Of a stretch of DNA of 19,485 nt, positions 1 through 7,753 are shown piece after piece. The translations under genes and the position numbers were made by a program. Under the pieces are notes generated by a model that saw only the letters and a list, made by a program, of their open reading frames with translations, was not told the origin of the DNA and searched no databases. Every line of letters starts with the position of its first letter. Positions within the stretch are counted from its first letter, which is position 1. The stretch comes from JAVBKA01 sp031546715 (GTDB taxonomy: Bacteria > Bacillota > Clostridia > Oscillospirales > UBA929), in contig JAVBKA010000060.1 in NCBI GenBank assembly GCA_031546715.1, forward strand, positions 1-19,485, written 5' to 3'.

Positions 1-1
1 T

Positions 2-334
2 GTTAGCGTAGTTGACGGCGGCGGCGGAACACTTTCCTGCTGCGGTCAGGACATGGTTCTAATTAAGGCGGGAGCTGTTGACGCATCTAAAGAAAAACAC
101 GTACCTGTGGCTAAGCGTGAGGGCAACGTTCTAACTGTTGAGGTGGGTTCAGTCCCACACCCAATGACAGATGAGCACTATATTGCATGGATTGCCGTTG
201 CACAGGGTCGCCATACGCAGAGAATTACATTGGAGAAAACAGGCGAACCAAAAGCAGTATTTCACATCGGCGATGGCGACGTAACGGTATATGAATACTG
301 CAACCTGCACGGACTATGGGTCTGCGAAGCCTAA
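2..334 (+). CDS. dfx: Desulfoferrodoxin / superoxide reductase, 5' end cut by window edge
   Basis: Superoxide reductase reduces superoxide to hydrogen peroxide in the cytoplasm of anaerobes, with rubredoxin as the usual electron donor. The frame is open to the left edge. Its first visible residues end in a GGGGTLSCCGQDM stretch, the last Cys pair of the N-terminal desulforedoxin-type (center I) iron domain, so only the beginning of the gene is missing and the internal Met at base 53 is not the start. The catalytic center II ligands are visible: His in KHVPV, two His in the VPHPMTDEHYIAWI segment, and the C-terminal YCNLHGLWVCE motif supplying Cys and His. The length after the CCG motif is normal for the family. 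The gene ends just before a shared hairpin terminator and converges on the araD-like gene. Family assignment is very secure; the upstream neighbour is not visible. Confidence 0.93.
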   Translation, partial: VSVVDGGGGTLSCCGQDMVLIKAGAVDASKEKHVPVAKREGNVLTVEVGSVPHPMTDEHYIAWIAVAQGRHTQRITLEKTGEPKAVFHIGDGDVTVYEYCNLHGLWVCEA

Positions 335-386
335 AATCGCTCAAAACGCAGTTTGAGTTACTGCATAACTGAATAATCTCAAAAAC

Positions 387-425
387 AATTCTACCCCAGA
401 GGAATAATTCCTCTGGGGTAGAATT
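387..425. terminator. Bidirectional hairpin terminator between convergent genes
   Basis: A perfect 18-bp inverted repeat (arms 387-404 and 408-425, loop TAA) sits between the dfx stop and the araD-like stop. The right arm runs into GAATTTT on the plus strand. The left flank is A-rich, so the minus-strand transcript also ends in a U-rich tail. It can serve both convergent genes. Confidence 0.85.
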
Positions 426-434
426 TTCAGCAGT

Positions 435-1118
435 TTAGCTGCCTCGATTGTCGATGACGCCTTGTCTGCGTAGATAGTGCTTATCTAGAACATGCTGGTC
501 AACAACTTCAATACTTGGGGACAAAAGCTTTGAGTATATAGCCATTTGAGCTACTTCCTCAAGAATTACAGCGTTATGGATAGCCTCTTTACAGTTTTTT
601 CCCCAAACAAAGGGACCATGTTGAGCGACTAACACAGCAGGCATTGCCTGAGGATTTTTAATCAGCTCAGAGATAATAACGCCAGTGTTGTATTCACAGC
701 AATCATCGGATTCAGCCTTTGACAGCTTACGGGTTACGGGAACGTTGCCGTAAAAGGTATCGGCATGGGTTGCGCCGTAGGCGGGAATTTCCATGCAGGA
801 TTGAGCAAATATTGTGGCGAAGAGAGAGTGAGTGTGGACAATTGCGCCCACCTCAAAGGGCCATTTCATATAAATAGCTCTATGAGTTTCGGCATCAATG
901 GAGGGGCTGTGACGACCTTCAACCTTTGTGCCTTCCATGCTCATGACAACCATCATTTCAGGCTGTAGCTCCTCATAGGGTACGCCGCTGGGCTTGATAA
1001 CAAACAGTCCCATTGACGTATCAAAGGCACTTACGTTACCCATTGTGTGCTTGACAAGACCAAACTTTGCAAGCTCTTTATTTGCCTTGCATACAGCATG
1101 TTTTAAATCGTTAAGCAT
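435..1118 (-). CDS. araD: L-ribulose-5-phosphate 4-epimerase family protein (class II aldolase fold)
   Basis: AraD interconverts L-ribulose 5-phosphate and D-xylulose 5-phosphate, feeding L-arabinose carbon into the pentose phosphate pathway in the cytoplasm. The 227-residue product aligns by eye along its whole length with E. coli AraD (231 residues). It keeps the zinc ligands (Asp75, the HTH pair His95/His97, His167 in QHGPFVWG), the KPSGV phosphate-site motif, the GNVS turn and the base Asp120 in THADTFYG. His214 in DKHYLRR is also kept. The normal C-terminal AYYGQ is replaced by DNRGS, so the catalytic Tyr229 of E. coli corresponds to Arg225 here. The start has AAGGAG eight bases upstream, and the gene follows the isomerase gene after 30 bases in one operon. 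The family is secure; activity on ribulose 5-phosphate is less so because of the lost tyrosine. Confidence 0.88.
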   Translation of the reverse strand: MLNDLKHAVCKANKELAKFGLVKHTMGNVSAFDTSMGLFVIKPSGVPYEELQPEMMVVMSMEGTKVEGRHSPSIDAETHRAIYMKWPFEVGAIVHTHSLFATIFAQSCMEIPAYGATHADTFYGNVPVTRKLSKAESDDCCEYNTGVIISELIKNPQAMPAVLVAQHGPFVWGKNCKEAIHNAVILEEVAQMAIYSKLLSPSIEVVDQHVLDKHYLRRQGVIDNRGS

Positions 1119-1148
1119 GACTTATCTCCTTACAAGTGCCACGTATGG

Positions 1149-2624
1149 TTATTTAAAAGGGTTTTCAGTAGGATATGGCAAGTTTTTCGGCTGATTGTAG
1201 GCAATATCATTAATTCCAAGGTACTTCATAATCTCATACAATGCGTGACCAACATGCTTGAAGGCAACTCCCGCATGGTGTGGGTATTGCTTTTGAATCA
1301 GCACATGACGGTAGAAGCGCGCCATTTCAGGGATAGCCAGAACGCCGATTGCACCGAAAGACTTAGGATTGATGTCCAAAATATCACCCTCGGCAATGTA
1401 GGAACGAAGGTGACCGTCAGCAGTTGACTGCAATCTGAACAGTGTGACCTCGCCTGGGCGAAGCTGACCTTCAAGTGTGCCTCTGGTGATGTCAGGATCG
1501 GTGTTTGGCTCTAAATTGCGCTTCATAATTAGCTGATGCTCCATTTGCGCGCTCTTGAGCATACATGAAGCTGTATTTCCGCAGTGGAAGCCCATGAATA
1601 AATCATGCTTTGAATAAGGCTTGATTTCATTTTCATCAATCATATCATATGGTACGGTATTGTTGATGTCGAGAAGTGTTGCAGGAAGCTCTGAAACCAA
1701 CTGAATAATGAACTCAGAAAGTGCGCCATAGAGGTCTGTCTCACATGCCACAGGAATACCTCTTGCGGCAAGGCGGGAGTTGACATAGCAAGGCACAAAG
1801 CCGAAGGTTGTTTGGAATGCAGGCCAGCATTTGTTGGCAAATACGGCGTATTTGCAATAACCGAGGTTATTTTCATAGAAATCAGTTAATGTAAGCTCGT
1901 ATTGAGCAAGTTTTCTGAGGATTCCGCTGTGCTTGTTGCCCTTGCCTAATTCCTTAATCATATCCTCGGCAACGTCGTCAATACGAGGGTCGTCATTGTG
2001 CTTTAGATATTCGGCATAAAGGTCAAGCTCAGAGTTTTCCATGACGGTAACTCCAAGGTCGTAGAAGGGCTTAATGGGGGCGTTGCAAGCTAGGAAGTCA
2101 TAAGGACGAGGACCGAAGGATATAATTTTCAGTCTCTTCAAGGCGAGCATTGCGCGAGCAATAGGAATGAAGCCCAGAACGTTTTGCGCAATTTCGTCGC
2201 TTGTGCCCACAGGCATTTCAGGTATGTATGCCTTTGCGTTTCTAAGACCTAGGTTGTATGAGAAGTTCAGCACGCCGCAGTAAGCGTCGCCGCGTCCGTC
2301 CATTAAGTTTTTGCCTGTTTCCTCAGCGGCGGCAGCAACCATGACAGGACCGCCAAAGACTTGGCAGATGTAGGATTCAGGACCTTCAGGACCAAAGTTT
2401 CCGAGGTAAACAACCAAGGCGTTGACATCGTTAATACGAAGCTCGTCAAGAGCCTTCATTGCATCGGTTTCACTTTCCACAAGAATTGAGCATTCATAAA
2501 TAGATATGCCTTGTGCTTTGCAAGCTTCTGCAACAGCGATACGGCGGCGAAGACTTAAGTCGCTGATGAAACAATCGCGGCTAACTGCAACGATTCCTAA
2601 TTTTACAACAGGGCTGTTAATCAT
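1149..2624 (-). CDS. L-fucose/L-arabinose isomerase-family sugar isomerase
   Basis: The 491-residue cytoplasmic protein has the FucI/AraA fold of Mn-dependent aldose-ketose isomerases. Glu295 (ACETDLYGALS) and Asp319 (LLDINN) are 24 residues apart, the same spacing as metal ligands Glu337 and Asp361 of E. coli FucI. A His in PHHAGVAF (449/450) fits the third ligand, FucI His528. The protein is shorter than E. coli FucI (591 residues), mostly through the N-terminal part. Its position 30 bases upstream of araD suggests it supplies a ketopentose for that pathway, most simply L-arabinose to L-ribulose, but no kinase gene is visible. D-arabinose, L-fucose or another aldose cannot be excluded. The start is the first ATG, with GGTG about six bases upstream and GGAG further out. 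A long leader with inverted repeats precedes it. Confidence 0.82.
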   Translation of the reverse strand: MINSPVVKLGIVAVSRDCFISDLSLRRRIAVAEACKAQGISIYECSILVESETDAMKALDELRINDVNALVVYLGNFGPEGPESYICQVFGGPVMVAAAAEETGKNLMDGRGDAYCGVLNFSYNLGLRNAKAYIPEMPVGTSDEIAQNVLGFIPIARAMLALKRLKIISFGPRPYDFLACNAPIKPFYDLGVTVMENSELDLYAEYLKHNDDPRIDDVAEDMIKELGKGNKHSGILRKLAQYELTLTDFYENNLGYCKYAVFANKCWPAFQTTFGFVPCYVNSRLAARGIPVACETDLYGALSEFIIQLVSELPATLLDINNTVPYDMIDENEIKPYSKHDLFMGFHCGNTASCMLKSAQMEHQLIMKRNLEPNTDPDITRGTLEGQLRPGEVTLFRLQSTADGHLRSYIAEGDILDINPKSFGAIGVLAIPEMARFYRHVLIQKQYPHHAGVAFKHVGHALYEIMKYLGINDIAYNQPKNLPYPTENPFK

Positions 2625-2637
2625 ATAAATTCACCAT

Positions 2638-2716
2638 TCTCCAATGACAAAAAAATTTGGGAAAATCCTCATTTATCATACTGTCACTGGAGAAATGATA
2701 AACGGTCTATTTAGAC
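2638..2716 (-). promoter_or_regulatory. Structured 5' leader of the isomerase-araD operon (interleaved inverted repeats)
   Basis: Read as minus-strand RNA, four segments lie in the order A (2702-2695), B (2693-2682), C (2679-2672), D (2649-2638). A pairs with C over 8 perfect base pairs. B pairs with D over 12 pairs, one of them a G-U wobble on the minus strand. Because the helices interleave they can form a pseudoknot or alternate. D includes the GGAG just before the isomerase start. A further small hairpin, GTCTA/TAGAC, lies at 2705-2716. I recognise no known riboswitch class. Confidence 0.5.
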
Positions 2717-2755
2717 ATCTGCGCAGACTGGAGTACTCTGTTTACTAATACTATA

Positions 2756-2784
2756 ATTTTATCACAATCAAACTATATAAGCAA
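2756..2784 (-). promoter_or_regulatory. Candidate sigma-A promoter of the isomerase-araD operon
   Basis: On the minus strand a TTGCTT -35 (2779-2784) and a TAAAAT -10 (2756-2761) are separated by 17 bases. This would give a leader of about 125 nt that contains the interleaved repeats. Assigned by eye from consensus similarity only. Confidence 0.45.
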
Positions 2785-2833
2785 TATCTTTCAAAAAAAA
2801 TCCTCGTTTTGTACAGTCTCCATTTGTATCGTA

Positions 2834-2862
2834 TAGACGTAGAGAACTTGATGTTGTATAAT
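2834..2862 (+). promoter_or_regulatory. Candidate promoter of the EamA-family permease gene
   Basis: A perfect TATAAT -10 lies at 2857-2862, with a weak TAGACG -35 (2834-2839) 17 bases upstream. It is 35 bases before the preferred start codon. The -10 is convincing; the -35 is poor. Confidence 0.45.
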
Positions 2863-2897
2863 AGCCGTAAATTATTTTGCTGATTATGGAGAAACAT

Positions 2898-3797
2898 ATG
2901 AAAAAGACCCACACACTGGCTCATGTCGTTGCATTTTTTACTATTTTAGTTTGGGGAGCAACGTTTCCCATGCTTAAGGTACTGACGGAGGCGGGGTTTC
3001 ATGCTGTCGAAATAGTAATATATAGATTTTTGCTTGCATACATTGTCCTTTGGGTGTTACATCCCAAATGGGTTAAGCCTCAGTCCTTTAAAAATGAATT
3101 AATCTTCTTTTTAGCGGGGATTTTTGGCGTTTCTCTTTACTTTTGCCTAGAAATTGTTGCTATTGACTTATCCACTGCGTCAAATATTTCTCTAATGGTT
3201 GCAACTGCTCCGTTTTTTACGGGGGTCTGCGTGTCCGTATATTTCAAGGAGAAGCTTCCGGCGGGCTTTTTCGTGGGGTTTGTAATCGCCATGGCGGGGA
3301 TTGCGTTGGTAACGTTTAAAGGCTCATCCTTTGAGCTTCACGTTTTGGGCGACATGCTGGCTCTTGCTTCGGCGTTTAGCTGGGCATTCTATACGATTTT
3401 TATGAGGCTTATTTCTGGTATGAAAATCCATCCCATTGCAGCCACACGCAGAGTCTTTTTTTACGGACTGCTGACAATGCCTGTTGCTGTTTTACTGCTC
3501 AAGCCTGAGTTTCACTTTGCGGGGCTGTCAGACTGGAAGGTGTTGCTAAACCTTGGGATTCTGGGCGTAATTCCCACGGCGGTGTGCTTCTTAACGTGGA
3601 ATTATGCCATCAAAACTCTGGGGGCGGTGAAGTCCAGCGTTTACATCTACCTCAATCCGCTGACTGCAATTATCCCCTCCATAATCTTCCTAAATGAGCG
3701 CATTACCTTTCTCGGTTGGGTGGGTGCAGCACTGATTATCGCGGGGCTTTTTGTCTCTGATTTGAAGCTGTTTAAGCATAGAAATGACATCGCCTAA
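2898..3797 (+). CDS. EamA/DMT-family permease (10 membrane helices)
   Basis: This is a drug/metabolite transporter-superfamily membrane protein. Such permeases usually export or import amino acids, purines, sugars or other small metabolites, and the substrate cannot be read from sequence. The 299 residues form two EamA repeats of about five helices each. Visible marks are the N-terminal FFTILVWGATFPMLKVL helix with the WG-x-xFP signature, the ALASAFSWAFYTIFMRLISG segment opening the second repeat, and the Pro-containing YLNPLTAIIPSI helix near the C-terminus. I chose the ATG at 2898 because GGAG lies six bases upstream; an in-frame TTG at 2877 and ATG at 2886 would precede that site. The gene is divergent from the isomerase operon, with no coupling to either neighbour. 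Confidence 0.85.
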   Translation: MKKTHTLAHVVAFFTILVWGATFPMLKVLTEAGFHAVEIVIYRFLLAYIVLWVLHPKWVKPQSFKNELIFFLAGIFGVSLYFCLEIVAIDLSTASNISLMVATAPFFTGVCVSVYFKEKLPAGFFVGFVIAMAGIALVTFKGSSFELHVLGDMLALASAFSWAFYTIFMRLISGMKIHPIAATRRVFFYGLLTMPVAVLLLKPEFHFAGLSDWKVLLNLGILGVIPTAVCFLTWNYAIKTLGAVKSSVYIYLNPLTAIIPSIIFLNERITFLGWVGAALIIAGLFVSDLKLFKHRNDIA

Positions 3798-3874
3798 CCA
3801 GTATGTACACATTAAACAATAATACAATAATTAATGGCTGTTTTTCTACATAACCAAGCTTTGTTTTTTTTCAT

Positions 3875-3909
3875 TATCCCTTGCAATTAAGGATTGCAAG
3901 GGATAAAAT
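3875..3909 (+). promoter_or_regulatory. Candidate repressor operator overlapping the ABC exporter promoter
   Basis: A perfect 13-bp inverted repeat (arms 3875-3887 and 3893-3905, spacer TAAGG) covers a plausible promoter: TTGCAA -35 at 3881-3886 and TAAAAT -10 at 3904-3909, spaced 17 bases. Neither side has a terminal U-tract, so it is unlikely to be a terminator. The geometry suits a dimeric repressor, for example of the MarR or TetR type, blocking polymerase. No regulator gene lies in the window beside it. A second small hairpin (CGTTGG at 3925-3930 with CCAACG at 3942-3947) sits just before the ribosome binding site. Confidence 0.5.
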
Positions 3910-3963
3910 ATAGTCGTAAAAATGCGTTGGTGAAGTCTTTGCCAACGTCGAGGAGATGATACT

Positions 3964-5715
3964 GTGGAGAGCCTCCGATGGGCGATACGATGGCTTGGGA
4001 AGAAAAAATGGTATTTAACTACTACACTTGTCCTTTGCATCCTTGCGGTAATAGCGTTGGCCGTCGAACCTTTCATCTTCAAGAATATTATTGACGAGGT
4101 TATCGGCAAAAAGGAATATGATAAGCTAATCCCGAATCTCGCGATTTCCTTGGGGTTTGGTCTTACATATGTTATCGTACGCTTCTATTCCAATATTTTT
4201 TCAGAAAAAGCTTCAATGCAGGTAATTTATGAAATGAGAAAAGACTTATTTTCAAAAATTCTTTCTCAAACTCATGCTTTTTTCAGAAAAAATACTGCAG
4301 GCGAATTAATTACACTGTGTACCGGCGATGCGGACATTGTAAGGCACTGTGTTTGCTGGGTGCTGCCAAGGGCTGTTGAATGCGGCTTTATGCTGATTCT
4401 CACCCTTTCGATTTTTGTAGCAATAAATCCGTTATACGCCCTCTGCCTGTTTATTCTTACGCCGTTTTCAGCGGTTCTAGTAATTAAAATGGGCAAGGTT
4501 ATGCGTCCGGCGCATGGAAAGGTCAGAGAACAGCGGTCAAGACTGTCAACGGTTGTAAACGAAAATCTTGCCGGAAACCGAATTATCAAAGCCTTTACCA
4601 GAGAAGCCTTTGAAATCGAGAAATTTGACCGTGAAAACTACGCCTTTCGCGATTATCAAATTGAAGCCAACAGAAAATGGCTTCGTTATCAGCCGTTTAT
4701 TGAAATGAATGCTCAGTTACTCAATATTGTGAATATTATTGTCGGCGCAATTTTTGTAATTACCAGCAAAGGTGAATTTTCGCTGGGCGAAATGAATATT
4801 TTCATCGCGCTTGCGTGGGCGTTGAACGAGCCAATGCTGACAATCGGAACTATCGTCAATGACGCACAGCGTTTTTCAGCCTCTGCGGAAAAATTAATGC
4901 AGCTATATTACGCCCCATGCGAAATCGCAACACCCGAAAACCCATATAAAAAACCAGTTAAAGGCGATATTGACATTAAAAACGCCTCCTTGCGCATCGG
5001 AAGTACAACAATACTTGAAAATATCAACCTAAGCATCAAGCAGGGTCAAACCATCGGCATTATGGGACCGACTGGTAGTGGAAAAACTGCCCTTGCAAGC
5101 CTGATACCTCGATATATTGACGTTACCGAAGGCTCTGTGGGCATTGACGGTGTAAACGTCAAGGAGTACGACCTTGAGGTGCTCAGAGGCTCAATCGGCA
5201 CGACAATGCAGGATGTTTTTCTGTTTTCGGATTCGGTGGAGAATAATGTAACCTTCGGAAATGTCAAGGCCTCTATGGAGGAGGTCATTAGGGCCACGGA
5301 TACCGCTGATGCCGCAGGCTTTGTCAGAAGGCTTCCTCAGGGGTATGATACCATCGTAGGCGAGCGAGGAACTGGTCTTTCAGGAGGGCAAAAGCAGCGA
5401 CTTTCACTGGCAAGAGCCTTGCTGCCCGCACCCCAAATTCTGATTTTAGACGACACAACCAGTGCGGTTGACATGGAAACCGAAAAGGCGATTCAAGAAA
5501 AGCTTGCAAAGCTTGAGATAAACAGAACTACAATTATTATCGCCCAACGTGTATCTTCACTTAAACACGCCGACAGGATTTTCATATTAGCAGACGGTAA
5601 AATCTCGGAGCAGGGCACACATGACGACCTTATTAACAACAAGGGTTATTACTATGATACCTGTTTGCTTCAACATGCGGACATTCGCTTGGAAAGCAAA
5701 AGGGAGGTGGGCTAG
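3964..5715 (+). CDS. ABC exporter half-transporter A (degenerate ATPase site)
   Basis: This is a 583-residue type-1 ABC exporter half-transporter: about six membrane helices (residues ~15-310) followed by a nucleotide-binding domain. Walker A is GPTGSGKT at 368-375, and the signature is a canonical LSGGQ at 472-476. Walker B reads ILILDD, so the catalytic Glu is Asp497. The switch-region His is Gln528 (IAQR instead of IAHR). This matches the degenerate partner of heterodimeric exporters such as TM287/288 or BmrCD, so it should pair with the next gene. Such pumps export drugs, lipids or peptides. The start is GTG with GAGGAG eight bases upstream; TAG is followed directly by the partner's GTG. 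Substrate unknown. Confidence 0.9.
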   Translation: MESLRWAIRWLGKKKWYLTTTLVLCILAVIALAVEPFIFKNIIDEVIGKKEYDKLIPNLAISLGFGLTYVIVRFYSNIFSEKASMQVIYEMRKDLFSKILSQTHAFFRKNTAGELITLCTGDADIVRHCVCWVLPRAVECGFMLILTLSIFVAINPLYALCLFILTPFSAVLVIKMGKVMRPAHGKVREQRSRLSTVVNENLAGNRIIKAFTREAFEIEKFDRENYAFRDYQIEANRKWLRYQPFIEMNAQLLNIVNIIVGAIFVITSKGEFSLGEMNIFIALAWALNEPMLTIGTIVNDAQRFSASAEKLMQLYYAPCEIATPENPYKKPVKGDIDIKNASLRIGSTTILENINLSIKQGQTIGIMGPTGSGKTALASLIPRYIDVTEGSVGIDGVNVKEYDLEVLRGSIGTTMQDVFLFSDSVENNVTFGNVKASMEEVIRATDTADAAGFVRRLPQGYDTIVGERGTGLSGGQKQRLSLARALLPAPQILILDDTTSAVDMETEKAIQEKLAKLEINRTTIIIAQRVSSLKHADRIFILADGKISEQGTHDDLINNKGYYYDTCLLQHADIRLESKREVG

Positions 5716-7497
5716 GTGGCTAGAAATACCTTTAAGGTTGACGAAGAGTTAGACGCCCCCTTTGACGCAACCCATTTAAAGCGAGCCTTGGTATACCTAG
5801 GGAAGTATTCGTGGAACTTAGTTATCGTCTTCGTTGTAACCGTGGCGCATATGCTGTTGGGTCTTGTGCTTCCGTTGTTACAGCGCAAAATTATCGACGT
5901 ATATATCCCTGAGGAAAGCATTAAGAAAATTTTACTGCTGATTCCTGCATTTGTTGCGATTATCGTACTGCAAGCAGTCTTTTCCTACATTCGCAACCGC
6001 CTTAACGCAGTGACAGGTCAAGGCGTTGTGGCAAATATCCGTAAGGATTTATTTGAGCATCTCCAAAAGCTGCCATTTGATTACTATGACTCACGTCCGG
6101 CGGGGAAAATCTTTGTTCGCGTGGTCAACTATGTAAACTCAGTGGCAGACTTTCTAGCTTCGGGGCTTGTAAACATCGTCCTAGAGCTGTTGTCTATTAT
6201 ATTGACCTTTATTTTTATGATGAGTGTAAGCGTTCAGCTTACCTTGGTGGTAGTTTCGGGAATTCCATTCTTTGCGATTTTTGTGTTTATTTTGAAGCCA
6301 AAACAGCGCAAGGCGTGGACGATTCAAAACAATAAGCAGTCCAATATGACGGCGTATTTAGCTGAAAATATCAACGGCGTCAGAATAACTCAGGCGTTTT
6401 CAAGAGAGACCTACAATGCGAAAATTATGGACGGTCTTTTAGAAGACAACCGCAAATCCTTTATGAAGGTTGCATACCTGATGCACTCCATGTGGCCAAC
6501 AGTTTTCCTAATTTCGCGCATTATGGTGTGCGCTCTATACGTTTTTGCCGTCTATGCCCTTCGTGACCAACTGGATTCAGACGCACTAAAGCTTGGCTCA
6601 CTTGTGGCAATGGCGTCCTTTGCTTGGCGGTTTTGGTGGCCAATTCAGAACCTCGGCAACATCTATAACAACCTGATTTCAACGGTTTCATACCTAGAAC
6701 GTATTTTTCAAGTGCTTGACGAAAAGGTCTCGGTTTTTGATAAAGAGAACGCATACGAGTTGCCAACCATTAACGGCAACGTAACCTTTTTAAACGTTCA
6801 ATTTTCCTATGAGCCGGGGATTCCAATTCTTAAGGGTGTAACCTTTGAGGCGATGGCAGGGGAATCGATTGCGTTGGTTGGTCCCACAGGAGCTGGAAAG
6901 ACCACAATTATTAATCTTCTCTCAAGATTTTATAATATCGGCGGCGGCACTATTTACATAGACGGTCACGATATTTATGAAGCGTCCATTAACTCAATCC
7001 GCCGTCAAATGGGCGTAATGCTTCAAGATGCCTTCATTTTTGCGGGTACAATAATCGAAAATATCCGCTACGGCAAACTTGACGCCACAGACGAAGAATG
7101 TATCGCCTGTGCGAAGGCTGTTATGGCTGATGAATTTATCAAAAAACTCCCCGACGGTTATTACTCAGAGGTAAAGGAACGCGGCGACGGACTATCCGCA
7201 GGACAAAAACAACTACTATCCTTTGCCCGCACAATGCTTGCAGACCCTCGCATATTGATCCTAGACGAAGCCACCAGCTCAATCGATACTCAAACTGAGA
7301 AACTAGTGCAAGACGGCATCGCAGCCCTTCTAAAAAAACGCACCTCCTTCATCGTAGCACACAGACTTTCGACCATAAAAAATTGCACAAAAATCCTCTA
7401 CATAGCCGCCGGCGAAATCGCCGAACAAGGCAGCCACGACGAACTAATGGAAAAAAAAGGCTTGTATTATCAGCTATATATGTCCCAAGTAGAGTAA
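5716..7497 (+). CDS. ABC exporter half-transporter B (catalytic ATPase site)
   Basis: This is the 593-residue partner of the preceding gene, with an N-terminal tail of about 25 residues, a six-helix transmembrane domain and a C-terminal ATPase. Walker A is GPTGAGKT (389-396), Walker B is ILILDE with catalytic Glu518, and the switch His549 (IVAHRLST) is present. Its signature is LSAGQ (493-497) rather than LSGGQ. Combined with subunit A this gives one fully canonical site (B Walker motifs plus A LSGGQ) and one doubly degenerate site. The GTG start abuts the previous stop codon, and GGGAGG lies inside the end of gene A, so translation is probably coupled. A strong hairpin terminator follows. 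Substrate unknown; multidrug annotation would be a guess. Confidence 0.91.
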   Translation: MARNTFKVDEELDAPFDATHLKRALVYLGKYSWNLVIVFVVTVAHMLLGLVLPLLQRKIIDVYIPEESIKKILLLIPAFVAIIVLQAVFSYIRNRLNAVTGQGVVANIRKDLFEHLQKLPFDYYDSRPAGKIFVRVVNYVNSVADFLASGLVNIVLELLSIILTFIFMMSVSVQLTLVVVSGIPFFAIFVFILKPKQRKAWTIQNNKQSNMTAYLAENINGVRITQAFSRETYNAKIMDGLLEDNRKSFMKVAYLMHSMWPTVFLISRIMVCALYVFAVYALRDQLDSDALKLGSLVAMASFAWRFWWPIQNLGNIYNNLISTVSYLERIFQVLDEKVSVFDKENAYELPTINGNVTFLNVQFSYEPGIPILKGVTFEAMAGESIALVGPTGAGKTTIINLLSRFYNIGGGTIYIDGHDIYEASINSIRRQMGVMLQDAFIFAGTIIENIRYGKLDATDEECIACAKAVMADEFIKKLPDGYYSEVKERGDGLSAGQKQLLSFARTMLADPRILILDEATSSIDTQTEKLVQDGIAALLKKRTSFIVAHRLSTIKNCTKILYIAAGEIAEQGSHDELMEKKGLYYQLYMSQVE

Positions 7498-7504
7498 ATA
7501 TAAA

Positions 7505-7541
7505 AAGAAATCCCACACGGCAAAGCCGTGTGGGATTTCTT
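7505..7541 (+). terminator. Rho-independent terminator of the ABC exporter operon
   Basis: A perfect 17-bp inverted repeat (7505-7521 and 7525-7541, loop AAA) lies eight bases after the stop codon of half-transporter B. The right arm ends in GGGATTTCTTA, giving a short U-rich tail. Confidence 0.85.
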
Positions 7542-7585
7542 ATATTAAACAAGACGCAAAGCGTAACATCCAGACAAAAACACGG

Positions 7586-7613
7586 CGGCAGAGCAGAGCC
7601 CTTGCCCTACAAG
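7586..7613. repeat. Intergenic hairpin repeat, copy A
   Basis: This 28-base segment recurs almost exactly at 7990-8018, differing by one inserted base (AGAGCAGAGCCCTTGCCCTA core). On the minus strand it begins CTTGTAGGG and continues into an imperfect hairpin. It belongs to a 500-base gene-free stretch. Confidence 0.75.
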
Positions 7614-7753
7614 TCCGTAGCCACACGCTACAAAACACCACTACACCCCCACACCAGAAACCAGCCGAACCCATATACAAAGGACGAGCGCGACGCGCCC
7701 AGTGTGCTCGTACAAGAGACCATCAGGCGCATCCAAAAGGGTGCTTTGCACGA

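Noticed and set aside
994..1194. Plus-strand frame over the araD/isomerase junction and other frames of 60-100 codons antisense to real genes
   Set aside because: They are shadows of strongly supported genes, with no ribosome sites and no recognisable motifs.
2810..2838. AraR-like operator between the divergent genes
   Set aside because: Two TTTGTA half-sites are present, but neither matches the full AraR box symmetry. Too weak to list as a feature.
3875..3905. Terminator of the EamA permease gene
   Set aside because: The stem has no U-tract on either strand, and it overlays a well-spaced promoter, so an operator is the better reading.
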